From Ganoderma boninense (Eukaryota; Basidiomycota; Agaricomycetes; Polyporales; Polyporaceae), in NCBI GenBank assembly GCA_002900995.3, contig CM035309.1, positions 1,556,389-1,620,388 on the forward strand: DNA of 64,000 nt. The letters are read 5' to 3'. The notes beneath the pieces were generated by a model. That model saw only the letters and a list, made by a program, of their open reading frames with translations, did no database searches and was not told the DNA's origin. Positions 53,473 to 64,000 of the stretch are shown here, piece after piece (within the stretch, counting starts at the first letter, position 1; each line of letters opens with the position of its first letter). The position numbers were made by a program, and so were the translations under genes.

Positions 53473-54425
53473 TCAGGCCTGTACCTCATATTCTTCATCA
53501 ACCGCGTGCAGGAAGTCCAACATCTTGCAGTGACTGGTAAACACAAAACGACGACATTTGCGACGAATGGTAAGCTTACCAGCTGATGTCTCTTATCAGC
53601 GAGCTTCTTTCCAGGCTCGGTCTTCAGACGCTCTCGAATGTGCAGGAGCTTGTCGTAGAAATGCCCAATGGCGGTTGCATCGTAGGTCGGATCACTCTTA
53701 GGAACATGCAATGCCCTGCCGTGACAAGATATGAGGGGGATTGGGAACGTCACAATGTGGTTGAAACTCACCGGTTTGTAGCCGCACTGAAGGCCGCGCA
53801 CCGCAAAATGCCTGCCATTCATTGAGACGTTCAACTTCTGGACAATCATTGTACCAAAGGTTGCTCACCAAATGCGCCAATGGCATCTAGACGGTCGGCA
53901 TCTTGTACACAGTGGAGCTCGACACACTGTCTATGCCAGTCCTCAATCTGGCCGGCTGCCAGCCTCTTCTTTTCAGTAGTCCAGGAGACATTGTCGATTA
54001 TTCGCGCGATGATGCGCGCGCGGCCGTCCTCAACGAGATCCAAACCGCCCTCTGACGCGGTCTTCTCAAAGAAAGGAACGAAAAACGCGTAGGGATCTGC
54101 TGCCTGCTCCGCAGACACGTACTTCTTGTCGAGGACGTCGTGCAGAAGAGCGGCGAGTTCGACAGTGAGTAGATCCGGTTGTCGGTCTTCAGGCAGACCA
54201 GCCGACACGGTACGCGCGAGCTGCAAGGCGGTCTTCCTGACGCGTTGGACTGCGCGACGTTGGATTTGGGGTGAATTTGACGGGGTCGGATGAATAGAGA
54301 GGACAGTGGCACAGACCGTGGTGCGCGTCGTGGGACGGATCGTATCTTGCCATGGTCTCGACCATGAGTTTTTCGGCGGCGGCAACGAGAGCAGCCTCTT
54401 GCTGGGTCGGATACGTGGCAGTCAT
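53473..54425 (-). CDS. HD-domain metal-dependent phosphohydrolase
   Basis: Small (about 236 residue) hydrolase with five exons. It begins MTATYPTQQEAALVAAAEKL and MARYDPSHDAHHVQRVRKTA, the first His of the HD fold. The core HD pair lies in VELAALLHDVLDKKY, and the later Asp in CVQDADRLDAIGAFGILRCA, matching the H...HD...D metal site. The remainder reads AFSAATNRALHVPKSDPTYD, FYDKLLHIRERLKTEPGKKL and MLDFLHAVDEEYEVQA. This is the widespread YedJ/YpgQ-like subgroup whose members hydrolyse nucleotides; the physiological substrate is unknown. The gene is divergent from the ZIP transporter. Confidence 0.9.
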
Positions 54426-54633
54426 GGTGGATGTGGATGAAAACGAATGGATTGCCGCCATGGGCCACGGAGAGCTCGAGCGAGACGTCTGCCAAAATGG
54501 CTCGCGAGGACGTGGACGCATGGACGCGGGCGCCAAGGAGGACGCGACGCGCCTGCAGGGGCCGATCGAGATCACCGACCGTCCGTCACAGCTCATCCAC
54601 AGCCGCTCTGCACCCTGCCACCGTCGACAAACC
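54426..54633. promoter_or_regulatory. Shared promoter of the HD-domain and ZIP genes
   Basis: 208 bp between two divergent start codons. GC-rich, with no clear TATA box. Confidence 0.45.
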
Positions 54634-57600
54634 ATGCCCTGCCTGCACTCCACCCGACGAACTCTCCTCCTCGTCGCCCTCGCCTCTCTCGCTGTGGGAA
54701 CGTCCCTTGTGTCGGAAACTGCAAACACTCCCTTGACCGTCTCGGTGCGTGTCCTTTCCCGAGCCGGCTGCATTCGCACGTGTGCGAACGCCAATCCGCC
54801 GTAAATACGCCCTCATTGACTCAACGCATTCCCCCTTCAATCTCAATTACCACCTCCCCTGGCTCTCGACGTTGCTCCAGAACGCGGATATCCAAGCATG
54901 TGCCCCCGTACGGCAATTGAGCGCACTCAAAGATGAACTCGAGGCTGCGCAGTCCCCCATCATGAGGACCGTCTTCTCGTGGCTCTTCCCCTTCGGTCCT
55001 GGATGGAATTCGGGTGCGTCGTGCCTCCTTTCGCTAAGGTTGCAATTCGCTTTGAACCTCAGACGAACGTGCTCTAACTCGTGCAACTCGCCCCTCCGAT
55101 ATTGCATGTACTGACGCCCTCACTTCTGGCAGTCCTTGGAACCTTCTACATCTCCTCGTCCGTACCGCGCGCATCTTCTCTCCCCTGCGTTTCCTTGGAC
55201 TGACCCGGATGTTCCTATCTCCTTTTTGTTCCCGTGCAGAGTTCCGAACTTTATCCTTGCGTTCATTCCCGCACAAATCAATCCTAATACCCTCAATACT
55301 ATGACGGCATTCGCGGTGAGTGCATGATCGCGGTTTCCTTCCTGCCTATCCTGCGCGTTGTCCGATCGCGGACTTCCGAAGTCGCCAAGCACGAGGCGAA
55401 GGAACGTTGCGGGGAAAGTGTTCTAAATCGTGAGGCTGGAGTTCCTCGGGATAGCGGAACTCCAGCCGCACGACTTGGTTCCTCCGTCATTAGGATATCA
55501 TAGAACCATTAAGGGACCACCAGCCACATAGAACCTGGAATACAGTAGGTTCAAGCACTTCGGATCTACACCGGCAGGGGTGTTCTGCCGCTGTCCTTTT
55601 GCAGTCACTTCGCACACTTTAATTCCTTCTCCCCGGAGTCCCGTACCCTGGTACCCCCGATCAAACCTGTCGCCTGAACTGCCGATGAATACCTCTTCGA
55701 TTTAGAGGTTACAATGCCTCGTTGTCTGGGCTGCGCCTCTTCCACAGACCCACCAGTTATACGTGCAAATGACAGGATGCATGTTAAACAGGCAGTGGCC
55801 TATCAACGCATATCAACCCTCATTGTGGTCTCGCATGTTGTCCCGGGATAGACCTTCCCGCGATCCTTGTCGGTGAACCTACTCGCCTGATGTGGATGCT
55901 GTCCATCAGTGTGCACCAAACTTGCGACCTAGGATTATCTGATTGCTCGAAACCGGGGTTTAATGCAAGGATGACTCTTGGCAGTATTTCGGGACTCCCG
56001 ATGTCCACCAAAGGTTCCCTTCTGGGAATACCGCAGGGAATTCTTTCAGGACTTGTTTTGACACCTTTCAATCTTGTGTCAATCTTGATGTCATGTGGCC
56101 AACCTACAGGCATTTTAGCACGCCGTCGGCAAATCATGTAACTGACGTTCACTTTGGCGAATTATTCTTTAGACTGGCGGATTGCTCTCTGATGTATTCT
56201 TACACCTTGTCCCTCATTCATTTATGGGCGAGCACCAAGATGGCGGCGTCCATTTCGTCATGGTGGAAGAAAAGCGCAACATTCTCATCGGGTACGATCC
56301 CCATTCTGTCTCTCAATTGCCCCCGATGACTAACGTATCTGCCGGATTCTCAGGTTGGGCATATTTGTTGGCTTCGCGTCATTCTTCATCATGGAAAAGA
56401 CACTACGAGTTCTAGGTGGCGAAGAGGAGGGTGCTGGGCACTCCCACAGTCATTCCCACTCACATACCAACGGCTCGGCCGAACACACCAACGGTCACTC
56501 TACCGCAGTGGCAGCGCCTTCGGCGAATGGATTGAAGTCTCGGTCTGGCGAACAGTCAGATACGCATAAGTCCGATGAGCACGGCGAGGCGCAGGACGCC
56601 CCGAAACAGACGTCGAAGCTCTCGGCCTACCTCAACCTGTTTGGTGACTTTGTGCACAATATGTGAGCCCACCACTTCCTTTCCCGGCCATATTCTTTAT
56701 CGCTGATTTGCTTCGTTGCGTGCTGGTAAAAAAATCCTCATTGTAGCACTGATGGGCTCGCGTACGTCTCGTTCTTGCGCTTCTAGATTCTGCATTCGGC
56801 GTCGCACGTTCGCGTCGCTCACTGGTGGTGGACGACCCATCTCACGCTTGTCTGCAGCATGGCCGCATCTTTCTATTCATCGCCCCTCATCGGCGCGACG
56901 ACGACGCTCGCCTGCTTCGCGCACGAAATTCCACACGAGATCGCCGACTACTCGATCCTCGTCCGCAGTGGATTCACAAAGAAGCAGGCCATGCAGTCGC
57001 AATTCCTCACCGCCATCGGCGCATTCGTACGTCATCTCGTCGGCTCACCCATTTCCATTTCGTCCGTTTTGTGCCGTCGGGTGGAAGACGCTGCGCCTGA
57101 TGATCCTGCGCGGTTCTCCCGCCCGCGGCGCTGAGGTCGAGGTACTGACTTTGTCGAACGTGGACTGATGTCATGGCCAGGTTGGGTAAGAGACCTCTCT
57201 TGTGGGATGCGAGCCACGTACTGATGCAATGCGTCTGCATCTCATGACTCCCAGGACCTTTATGGGCATCGGGATCCGCAACCTGTCAGCGGCTGCGGAG
57301 CTAGAGAGCGAGGTGACGAACTTTGCGGACGCACTGCGCCAGACTGCTGTCGGCATCCTTGGCACGACTGTCCAACTGGCAGATCTGGTGAGGCACCGCT
57401 ATTCTGGCTCTCAAGCCCTGCAGACAGTTGACGTACGGACCGCTTCAGGTGATTCCATTCGTCGCAGGAGGGTTTATGTACATCGGCGCCGTGGCGGTAT
57501 TGCCCACGTATGTCCAGCGTTCCACAATTGTCCTGTCGCCTCGCGGCTGATGTTTGCTCTGTGGCAGATTGCTCGAGGACAGCAAAAGCGGGAAGCAGGC

Positions 57601-57807
57601 GCTGCGCGAGGCGAGTGTGACCCCGTCAGACTATTGTTGCCGCTGCGTGTTTGGTGCTCATGTTGTGCGCGTGCTATGCAGTTCGCCGCGATGTTCTTTG
57701 GGGTGGCCTGCATGTTCCTGGTTGCGTAAGTGGAGCGTTGACTGGAAGTGGTATCGCCGCGCATCTGACGCCATCTGGATGTTTCGTTGCGCAGGTGGAA
57801 CGAGTAG
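54634..57807 (+). CDS. ZIP zinc transporter (SLC39A, Yke4/KE4-like)
   Basis: Zinc importer into the cytosol, probably of the secretory pathway membrane. It begins with a signal-like MPCLHSTRRTLLLVALASLA, then an exon with SPFNLNYHLPWLSTLLQNAD and RTVFSWLFPFGPGWNS. The membrane spans follow: PNFILAFIPAQINPNTLNTM, TGGLLSDVFLHLVPHSFMGE, GLGIFVGFASFFIMEKTLRV, a His-rich zinc loop (HSHSHSHSHTNG), then LACFAHEIPHEIADYSILVR with the HExPHE metal motif, VIPFVAGGFMYIGAVAVLPT, and the end FAAMFFGVACMFLVAWNE. One intron (55315 to 56171) is about 857 nt, over ten times the local norm. The junction from the first exon to SPFNLN lacks any AG acceptor, and that before TFMGIGIRN is one base off, so two more base errors are likely. 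Confidence 0.88.
55434..55467. repeat. Perfect 12-bp hairpin in the long ZIP intron
   Basis: GGCTGGAGTTCC, a 10-base loop, then its exact reverse complement GGAACTCCAGCC. It lies near the 5' end of the inflated intron of the ZIP gene and may mark part of an inserted element; function unknown. Confidence 0.7.
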
Positions 57808-59011
57808 ACGCAGAGGGGAGGTCGTGGGTCGGCGCGTTGTGCGAACGTGGTTTGTGGGAGGTAGAGGGAGAATAGGGAGAGGGAGGACGAGGGAGGGCTT
57901 AGAGGGGCGGGTAAGATTAAACTAGGTTAACTTTATTGGAGGCTCGGCTGGATCTGCGGTAGCACGACTGCGTGTCAATCTGAAGACATCGAGATTGAGA
58001 AGACGAGAAGGGCCTGGGAAGAGACTGCGTAGAATTCTGAATGGGCAGGACGCATGCAGTTCTACTGAACTCTCAATCTGGCCGTGCGGCGCATCCCGTT
58101 CCTGGACCCTCGCACACACTATTCTACCCAATCGATGGTTATTTCGCGGAGAGCCCGAGCAGGCGCAGACGGTCGGACGGGTGGCTGATGGGGAGGGTGA
58201 GACTGGAGGCAGCCGGAATCGCGGAGGGTGTTGGTCCGGCGAACGTGCGTGAAGTCATTGGCGGATTTCGCAGCCCCTTCTCTCCCTGCCTCCGTTGGCG
58301 GCAGATTCTCCTCGTTTTCTGACCAACAACCCCACCTCCTCCTCCCTCCGCCAACAGACGCGCCGCCCTTTCCGTTCCATCTTAAACCAGCCCTATTTTC
58401 CCCTGCCCCCTTTTCCCCCATCCTTCACCGGTCGTGTGCCTTCGTGTGCCCACTCCCCTGCCTCCACTCTTCTTCCTCTCTCGTGTGCACCCACCACTAG
58501 TCCCACCCCTCCTGGCCACTCGCCTCCGCAGCCACGGCTTGTCTGCCGTCGGACTTAGACGTGTCCACACCCCGTGTTTTTCCATAAGTAAGCACACTAA
58601 CTTTTTCGACGCTCCCCCACCCCTCCCCCGTTCCACTCGCACCAGTCCTGATCTCATTTCTAGCTTGACACGTCCGACCGCTGCGCATCTGTCTCATCTT
58701 GCTCCTTCCCTCCATCCCGGAAGCTCCGTCTCCACCCGCTTCCATTGCTCTTGCAACCCAGAGTCTGTCCTCGCAACCAACTCCTCTCCGGTTGTCCACC
58801 TCCACCTCTGTACGTCGATTACGTGTCCTCGTATCGTTGCTGTGCGACCAACGCTTAAACCCTATCCGCAGATCCAGCCGAGTGCATTCGCCACGCCACG
58901 GTTCCGGCCACACCGTTCCCCAGCTGCACCCTAAGTTCTCATATCGCCCCACTCCCCCGCGTACCTTACCACCCTCGTCCCCTTGCGCATCCAACTTTTA
59001 CACTCGCCGTC
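57808..59011. other. Upstream region of the Nudix gene
   Basis: 1.2 kb between two plus-strand genes. From about 58300 to 58900 it is strongly pyrimidine-rich (CCTGCCCCCTTTTCCCCC), typical of fungal promoter and leader sequence. Long Pro/Ser frames on both strands here are compositional. No gene recognised. Confidence 0.45.
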
Positions 59012-59700
59012 ATGAGCAATAAGGGCCGGTCAACACCACGCGTCGTCTGCTGCGCGATACCCATCGCCCGCTCAGCTGGCAAGGTCCTCGTCATCACAAG
59101 TCGCAAGCGGCCAAGTCACTGGGTCTGTGAGTACCTCGTCATCCTTCTCTCCTAGGGCCGCAAAGCCCCTGTATACGTGTCGCATGTATGCTGACTTTCT
59201 CGTCATGATACCTCGTGAAATTTGCTTCCTCGGAAACTCAAGTGCCCAAGGGAGGATGGGAGCCGTCGGACGGGGTGCTAGAAGCAGCAGCCTCGCGGGA
59301 AGCCTTGGAAGAAGGTCTCACCCTTTGTCCATCCGTCTACCGTCCCCATTCCTGACCATTCGCTTTGCTCCGCTCCCACCGCGACGCCGGGCTACCGTGT
59401 GTCCGCACGCTTGCGTTCCCACCTCCCCACGCGTTGCACTCTCGTAAACGCGGCCGTCCTTCCCTCTCTCCTGCAGCGGGCGTACGCGGCAAAATCACGC
59501 GTTTCGTAACGACGATCCCATCCGCGTCATCGACGTACCACTTCTACGAGCTCGACGTGGCCGACCTCGACGCTGACTGGCTGGAGAGCAAGGAGAGAAG
59601 ACGAGAGTGGGTTGATTATGCTGAGGCTGTCAGGAGGCTGTCATGGAAAGCGGAGCTCGCACAAGGGCTTTCCCTCTCGACCCTCGCGCCGAAACGGTAA
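59012..59700 (+). CDS. APS1: Nudix diphosphoinositol polyphosphate / diadenosine polyphosphate hydrolase
   Basis: DIPP-type Nudix enzyme (Aps1 in fission yeast, Ddp1 in budding yeast), removing the beta phosphate from inositol pyrophosphates and cleaving diadenosine polyphosphates. Three exons give about 136 residues. Exon 1 reads RVVCCAIPIARSAGKVLVIT and SRKRPSHWV, exon 2 LPKGGWEPSDGVLEAAASRE with ALEE, and exon 3 AGVRGKITRFVTTIPSASST with YHFYELDVADLDADWLESKE. The Nudix box GG..E...REALEEAG is complete across the second intron. The region after the box (WLESKERRREWVDYAEAVRR) matches this subgroup, whose members end with a helix of that kind. Confidence 0.92.
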
Positions 59701-61325
59701 CCTCGCAGGTGAGCTCGTATTGGCCGTTTGAATTATGCGAGGTCCTGATCCGATATTTTTGTAGGCAACATATTGCGCGTCCAGAGGGATGAAGTACCCG
59801 GCCGCCCAAATTCTGGATGTCAAAAATACCTTGTCGCCGAGAACTCCTCCACGCCTGCATTCACAACGGCTAGTCAATGCCCGCGCAATCGTCTACGATC
59901 TCATACACCCATCTGTGACCACCAACTGCCCACACATTTTGACAGACACTGACCAGCTCAAGTCACCGATCGCTATCGACCAGTACACATATCTTCGTGC
60001 ATGTCCCACAATGTAGAGTTGCTTCAATTCGCCCCGTTACAATATGCTCTTGCTCTTCGTTCCATCCCACCCATCCCCAACATTCACATCGTCCCGCGGA
60101 CCTCACCATTCTCGTACCGTACCCGCCGACGCGTCTAATGGAACCACGTATACCTCACGCTCTACCCGAAGCACTCCCCGCGCCGCACCGCTCAATCACA
60201 CACATCGCATTCGCTTTCTGCCATACTCAAGCGTAGACGAAATTGGTTCGCGCCGAGAGCGTGTCTCTTTGTACATTAGTCCTCCGCGTCGGGAGCTCCC
60301 CTCCGTAATACTTTGCTATAGTATAGATAAGAGGCTTTTTTTTTTTGGTTCGGGCAGGCGTCTTCTTCCGGCAGCACCTCTGCAGCAGGTGGTGAACAGA
60401 CATGATCACCCCAGGTCCTCTCCTTCCCATGCCACCAGCGGTTTCCGGTGCGGTCCATATCATTTCCATGTTTTTGCCGTGCGTTCGTATTGCTCACTCG
60501 TACTCATCGGCGTTCATAAAGCAGGCTCTTTTCACAGGCTGCAGACTTTTTGTCAGTGCCTGGGCAGTTGTTTCGAAATACGCTCCGGCAACGCGTGGCC
60601 ACTTCTCTTCATACAACATGGCAATAGGCGCTCGTTACTGCCGCCCCGTTCCTCATCCACGTCCGTCGGGCCGCCCTGGCACCCGCAATTCACTGGCGAC
60701 ACGCCCTGGACGCGCTCGAAGCCGAGGTGGACTCTAGACATACAAAGGACGGCTGATACCTGGCGGCGGCGCACTCGTCTGACGGTTGGCTGCGGTGGGG
60801 TAGTTATGCGAATGTGCTTTTCTCGGCGCGGCAATCGGGAGTGTTCGGGAAGCCGAGCAGGATTCGGAATGGGGGCCGGGGTGCCTGACGGCGAAGCGGA
60901 TTGTGGCACGCAGCTCCATCACGCTGTCAAGGAGCGCGGCGGCAAGAACATCTGCATCAGACATCTCCATCCCGCCCGCGTGCATCCTCATGCATCGCCC
61001 CGAGATCGACAAGCCGGCCCTCGCGCGCACCCTCTCGAGCTAGTTCAACGCTGAGCCTTTTATCGACGGCCTCCCTCGGCGCGCTATGAACGTCGCGTGG
61101 TGTCCATCGGCGTTGCCCTCGCCCGAGCTGATAGCGTACAGCGAGAATACAGAGTATAAGATGGACCGAGACGAGGAGTATGCTCATCGTCCACCGCCGA
61201 GTCCAAGGCCCGCCCGTACCCCGCCTGGGAACACGCTCGCGAGACGCGAAGGACGTCGTTGCGTACTTATCGTTGCGTTTCGTCCACCTTCCTTCATCCA
61301 TTAGGCGCATCTCGCAACCTTGAAG
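59701..61325. other. Gap between the Nudix and phosphatase genes
   Basis: 1.6 kb. It contains a T-run of about 11 at 60335-60346 and long but domain-free frames on both strands (for example 60044-61054 plus, 60957-61574 minus). The part next to 61326 should hold the phosphatase promoter. No repeat or RNA gene seen. Confidence 0.45.
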
Positions 61326-63048
61326 ATGAAGGTCACGCTTCTGGATCTCTCTGCGGCTCTCGTCGCGCTTGCGTCCGCGTCCACGTCCGTGGCGCGCCCG
61401 TGGGGGCACCACTTCGACTATGCCGCGCACCTGGGCAACCTTGCGCCCTACTCGAAGGCCCCCGTGCCCCACGGGATCCAGGAGGCGCTTCCAGAGGACT
61501 GCACGGTCGACCAGGTCATGCTTGTACGTCTCACCGTCTTCCCGTTCTTTTTTCTCATTCGTTTGCGTCACCATAATGTTGCGTGGGGGGCTCTACATTT
61601 ACGCGAAATCCCGTACCGTAACCCCGCTTCTTCCTGCCCACCACTTGTTCAGATATTTCCGCCGACATTCCCGCTGATGACAGAACTGCATATACATTCG
61701 TTACGCCGATGTGGATGTAGATGCAAAGACACGGCTCGCGGTACCCCCTCGTGTCTGAGCTCGTGTTCATCACCGACCTCGTGGCGACACTCGGTAATTC
61801 GTCCGCGGCCATCCAAAAGGCACACCTTCCCGAGAACCTGCAGTTCTTGAAGGACGGCTACATCTCCACTTTAGGCCACGATGACCTCACCGCGCCCGGT
61901 CGGTTGCAGCTCTTCCAACATGGTGTCGAGTGCGTGTCCGTCTCCTAGGAAATGCATCCGCGCTGGTTTGCTAACGACTTGCTTCCTGTGTCTTCCCGCC
62001 TACCGCACGTCATTTCGTCGTCATTCACTCCTTCGCAACTGCGCTTCGGCGTAACCCCCGTTGCGAACGCCCGGCAGCTTCCGCTTAAAGTACCCTCAGT
62101 TGCAGGCGGACAGCATCCTCGCGGGCCTCCAGGACCGTGTTGTTGAGTCCGCGCAGTGGTTCGCTCAGGGCTACTTCGGCAGGAGCTGGGCGACGCTCAA
62201 CGCGACTGAGTTCTCGACGATCGCGGAGAACTCGACGACCCCCTCATGGATCACCCCCATGGACACCTGCGAAAACTGGCAGTATGCCTACGGCAACAAC
62301 GTGCGTGCCCATACATTGCTTTACAGTCCGCATGAGGCCGTGCTGAACGGTTCTTTTGGAATTTCAGGCCACGATCGAGTGGGGCGCGATCTACCTGCCC
62401 CCGATCGCGAAGCGTCTTAACAAGCTTCTCCCCGGTGTCAATCTGACCAACGACAACGTGCACGGCGCGCTGTATGCCTGCGCATACGACCTTGCCGCCC
62501 ATGGCGTTTCCCCTTGGTGCGACGTGTTCACCCCGAGCGAGATCGAGGACTTCGAGTACGAGCTCGACCTCCTCATGGACGGCGCCTTCGGCTACAACCT
62601 CCCCGCCCCCATGGGCCCCGTCCTCGGCGGCCTCCTTGTGCAGAAGGTCGTCGAGCGCTTCACGAACTCGACTGGGGACGCGAAGCCTATCTACCTCGAG
62701 TTCGGACACGACACGACGATCGACCTCGCGATGACCGCGCTCGGGCTCGCGAAGGACACGCCGCCGCTCTCCGCCAAGGGCCCCGTGCCGCCCAACCGCA
62801 AGTGGCGCACGTCGTACCAAGTGCAGTTCGCGGCGCAGATGGTGTGGGAGAAGTTCTCATGTACCAAGTCGTTCAGCGGCCCGCAGGTGCGCCTTGCGCT
62901 CAACGAGGCGCCGATGCCGCTCGTGGGGTGCAAGACGGTCGACAAGCGCTACGGATCGTGCGCGCTGGACGACTTTGTCTCCTCGAACGCCGCCAGCGCA
63001 CAGCACTCGTGGGGCGATGCGCGGTGGAACGCGACCTGCGGGAACTAA
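61326..63048 (+). CDS. Secreted histidine acid phosphatase (phytase / MINPP-like)
   Basis: Branch-2 histidine phosphatase, probably secreted or in the wall, releasing phosphate from phytate or other inositol phosphates and esters. It starts with a signal peptide (MKVTLLDLSAALVALASAST, cut near VARP). Exon 2, joined from about 61720, gives the catalytic loop LMQRHGSRYPL (RHGxRxP, nucleophile His). Later blocks are PENLQFLKDGYISTLGHDDL, TAPGRLQLFQHGV, FRLKYPQLQADSILAGLQDR, a segment with N-glycosylation sites (LNATEFSTIAENSTTPSW), ATIEWGAIYLPPIAKRLNKL, CDVFTPSEIEDFEYELDLLM and LEFGHDTTIDLAMTALGL, which holds the HD proton donor. The end has paired cysteines (GCKTVDKRYGSCALDD). Four exons, with junctions at about 61521/61720, 61930/62074 and 62301/62370. 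Confidence 0.92.
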
Positions 63049-63563
63049 GTACCTGCTGATATAGAGGGGAATTGCTTCATGTTCACCTTTGGTTGAATAA
63101 GTACGGCCCGCAATTTTGGCATATCCTTGACGTCCTTGCATTATCCACGATCAGACGCATCTTTTTGAATTGCTCATGCGCCAGCCTCACGCCTATATGC
63201 TTGTCTCCCTCGCACGACTTGAACGAACGCTGCTTTGCAGTCAAATGACGTTTCCTCTACACGTGCAGTTGGCCAGACCTCCGGATCCTATGGGTGCGTA
63301 TACACATTTAGGCCTTCTACAGATGAGGTGTGCTGCGCCACAGGGATCGAGTCAATTCTGTCAGCCTGCTCTTGGGCACATGAACCCCGTAATCCGACAT
63401 ATTGGACAGACCGTGTCACCGAGCCCATCGGCTAGCCTCCTAGGGCTGCGGGTGCTGTGCAGTGCCGGACAAGGACTGTATACATTTCCAACCCGCAGCT
63501 TGTGGCTCAATATAAAGCTGCGTTCGTCAACAGCGGGACTAACACCTGTGACTCATGCTTTCA
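63049..63563. other. Gap between the phosphatase and hydrolase genes
   Basis: 515 bp of 3' flank and upstream region. A plus-strand frame at 63170-63616 lacks any domain. Nothing else supported. Confidence 0.45.
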
Positions 63564-64000
63564 ATGTCTTCGACTACCATCGCAGAGCAGCCTGCACCTA
63601 CCGTCGCTGTCAATGAGACAGCCCATGCCCACGACGACCGATGGGCTGCACAGGAAGGTACCCTCACCCTCGCCGGCGGGCGCATCGTTTCCTACTCGCA
63701 TGTTGGACCACAAGATAGCGAAACCGTCATTCTCTGGTTTCACGGTCTCTTCAGTGTCGGCGATGCTTCAAATCCCCCAGGACCCATCCGCTCGCGTAAC
63801 GCACGCTTCATCGCGCCGACCCTCCCGGGATGGGGAGACACCTCGCCCTTGGCCCCCGGTACCACCTTCCCAGAGGCGGTCGTCGCGGACACACGAGCCA
63901 TCCTCGAGCACCTCTACCCTGATCACAATCCCGCTACCTCGCGGATGCGCATCTATGTAGCAGGTGGCTCGTTCGGGACGTGCCCAGCTCAAGTGATCTT
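63564..64000 (+). CDS. Alpha/beta hydrolase (partial, runs off the window)
   Basis: The frame from the ATG at 63564 (an in-frame ATG at 63555 is also possible) is open to the window end, about 145 residues. It begins MSSTTIAEQPAPTVAVNETA, then GGRIVSYSHVGPQDSETVIL, the oxyanion strand WFHGLFSVGDAS, APTLPGWGDTSPLAPGTTFP, and the nucleophile elbow YVAGGSFGTCPAQ (G-x-S-x-G). These are the usual early blocks of the alpha/beta hydrolase fold. The Asp and His of the triad lie outside the window. The substrate is unknown. Confidence 0.85.
   Translation, partial: MSSTTIAEQPAPTVAVNETAHAHDDRWAAQEGTLTLAGGRIVSYSHVGPQDSETVILWFHGLFSVGDASNPPGPIRSRNARFIAPTLPGWGDTSPLAPGTTFPEAVVADTRAILEHLYPDHNPATSRMRIYVAGGSFGTCPAQVI

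Overview
This window looks like nuclear DNA of a basidiomycete fungus, most likely a mushroom-forming agaricomycete. The genes are closely packed on both strands and cut by many 50-70 nt GT-AG introns (often GTGAGT, GTGCGT or GTACGT donors). The proteins are eukaryotic, the conserved ones match fungal family versions, and there is a nuclear tRNA with a canonical-position intron. No bacterial, viral or organellar genes were found. The species is not determined.

Layout, left to right: the start of a secreted-protein gene (1-55, minus); trehalose-6-phosphate synthase (2.1-4.3 kb, minus); a zeta-crystallin-type quinone oxidoreductase (5.6-6.9 kb, minus); a SUN-domain nuclear-envelope protein (7.8-10.8 kb, plus); a C2-domain proline-rich protein (11.6-13.5 kb, minus); a full ABCC/Yor1-type ABC transporter (14.9-21.4 kb, plus); a Zn2Cys6 transcription factor (21.8-25.9 kb, minus); two single-pass membrane proteins, the second with an SH3 domain (28.7-30.1 and 33.1-34.1 kb, plus), separated by a 3 kb gap holding a Tc1/mariner-type MITE; a second degenerate inverted-repeat element (34.7-35.1 kb); an Asa1-like WD40 protein (35.4-37.0 kb, plus); tRNA-His(GUG) (37.1 kb, minus); an alpha-arrestin (37.8-39.3 kb, plus); a gene-poor gap (39.3-41.9 kb); cyclophilin PPIL3/Cyp10 (41.9-43.0 kb, minus); an atypical G-alpha protein (43.4-45.5 kb, plus); histone chaperone Rtt106 (46.6-48.2 kb, minus); actin-capping protein beta (48.6-49.9 kb, minus); Tan1-type THUMP protein (50.2-51.5 kb, minus); a PP2C phosphatase (51.8-53.3 kb, plus); an HD-domain hydrolase (53.5-54.4 kb, minus); a ZIP zinc transporter (54.6-57.8 kb, plus); an Aps1-type Nudix hydrolase (59.0-59.7 kb, plus); a secreted histidine acid phosphatase (61.3-63.0 kb, plus); and the start of an alpha/beta hydrolase (63.6 kb to the window end, plus).

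The genes are mostly housekeeping and do not form an obvious cluster or pathway. The inositol-phosphate phosphatase-type enzyme and the Nudix diphosphoinositol hydrolase are near neighbours but need not be linked. Several divergent pairs share short promoters (cyclophilin/G-alpha, Tan1/PP2C, HD/ZIP). The most striking overall feature is a set of apparent single-base frameshifts inside otherwise well-conserved genes (TPS1, SUN, ABC transporter, TAN1). These look more like assembly indels than biology and should be resolved before protein models are used. I found no convincing undescribed system. The best leads are the intact-looking MITE, the GGAAAC-rich inverted-repeat element, the G-alpha with an altered switch II, and the inflated intron of the ZIP gene.
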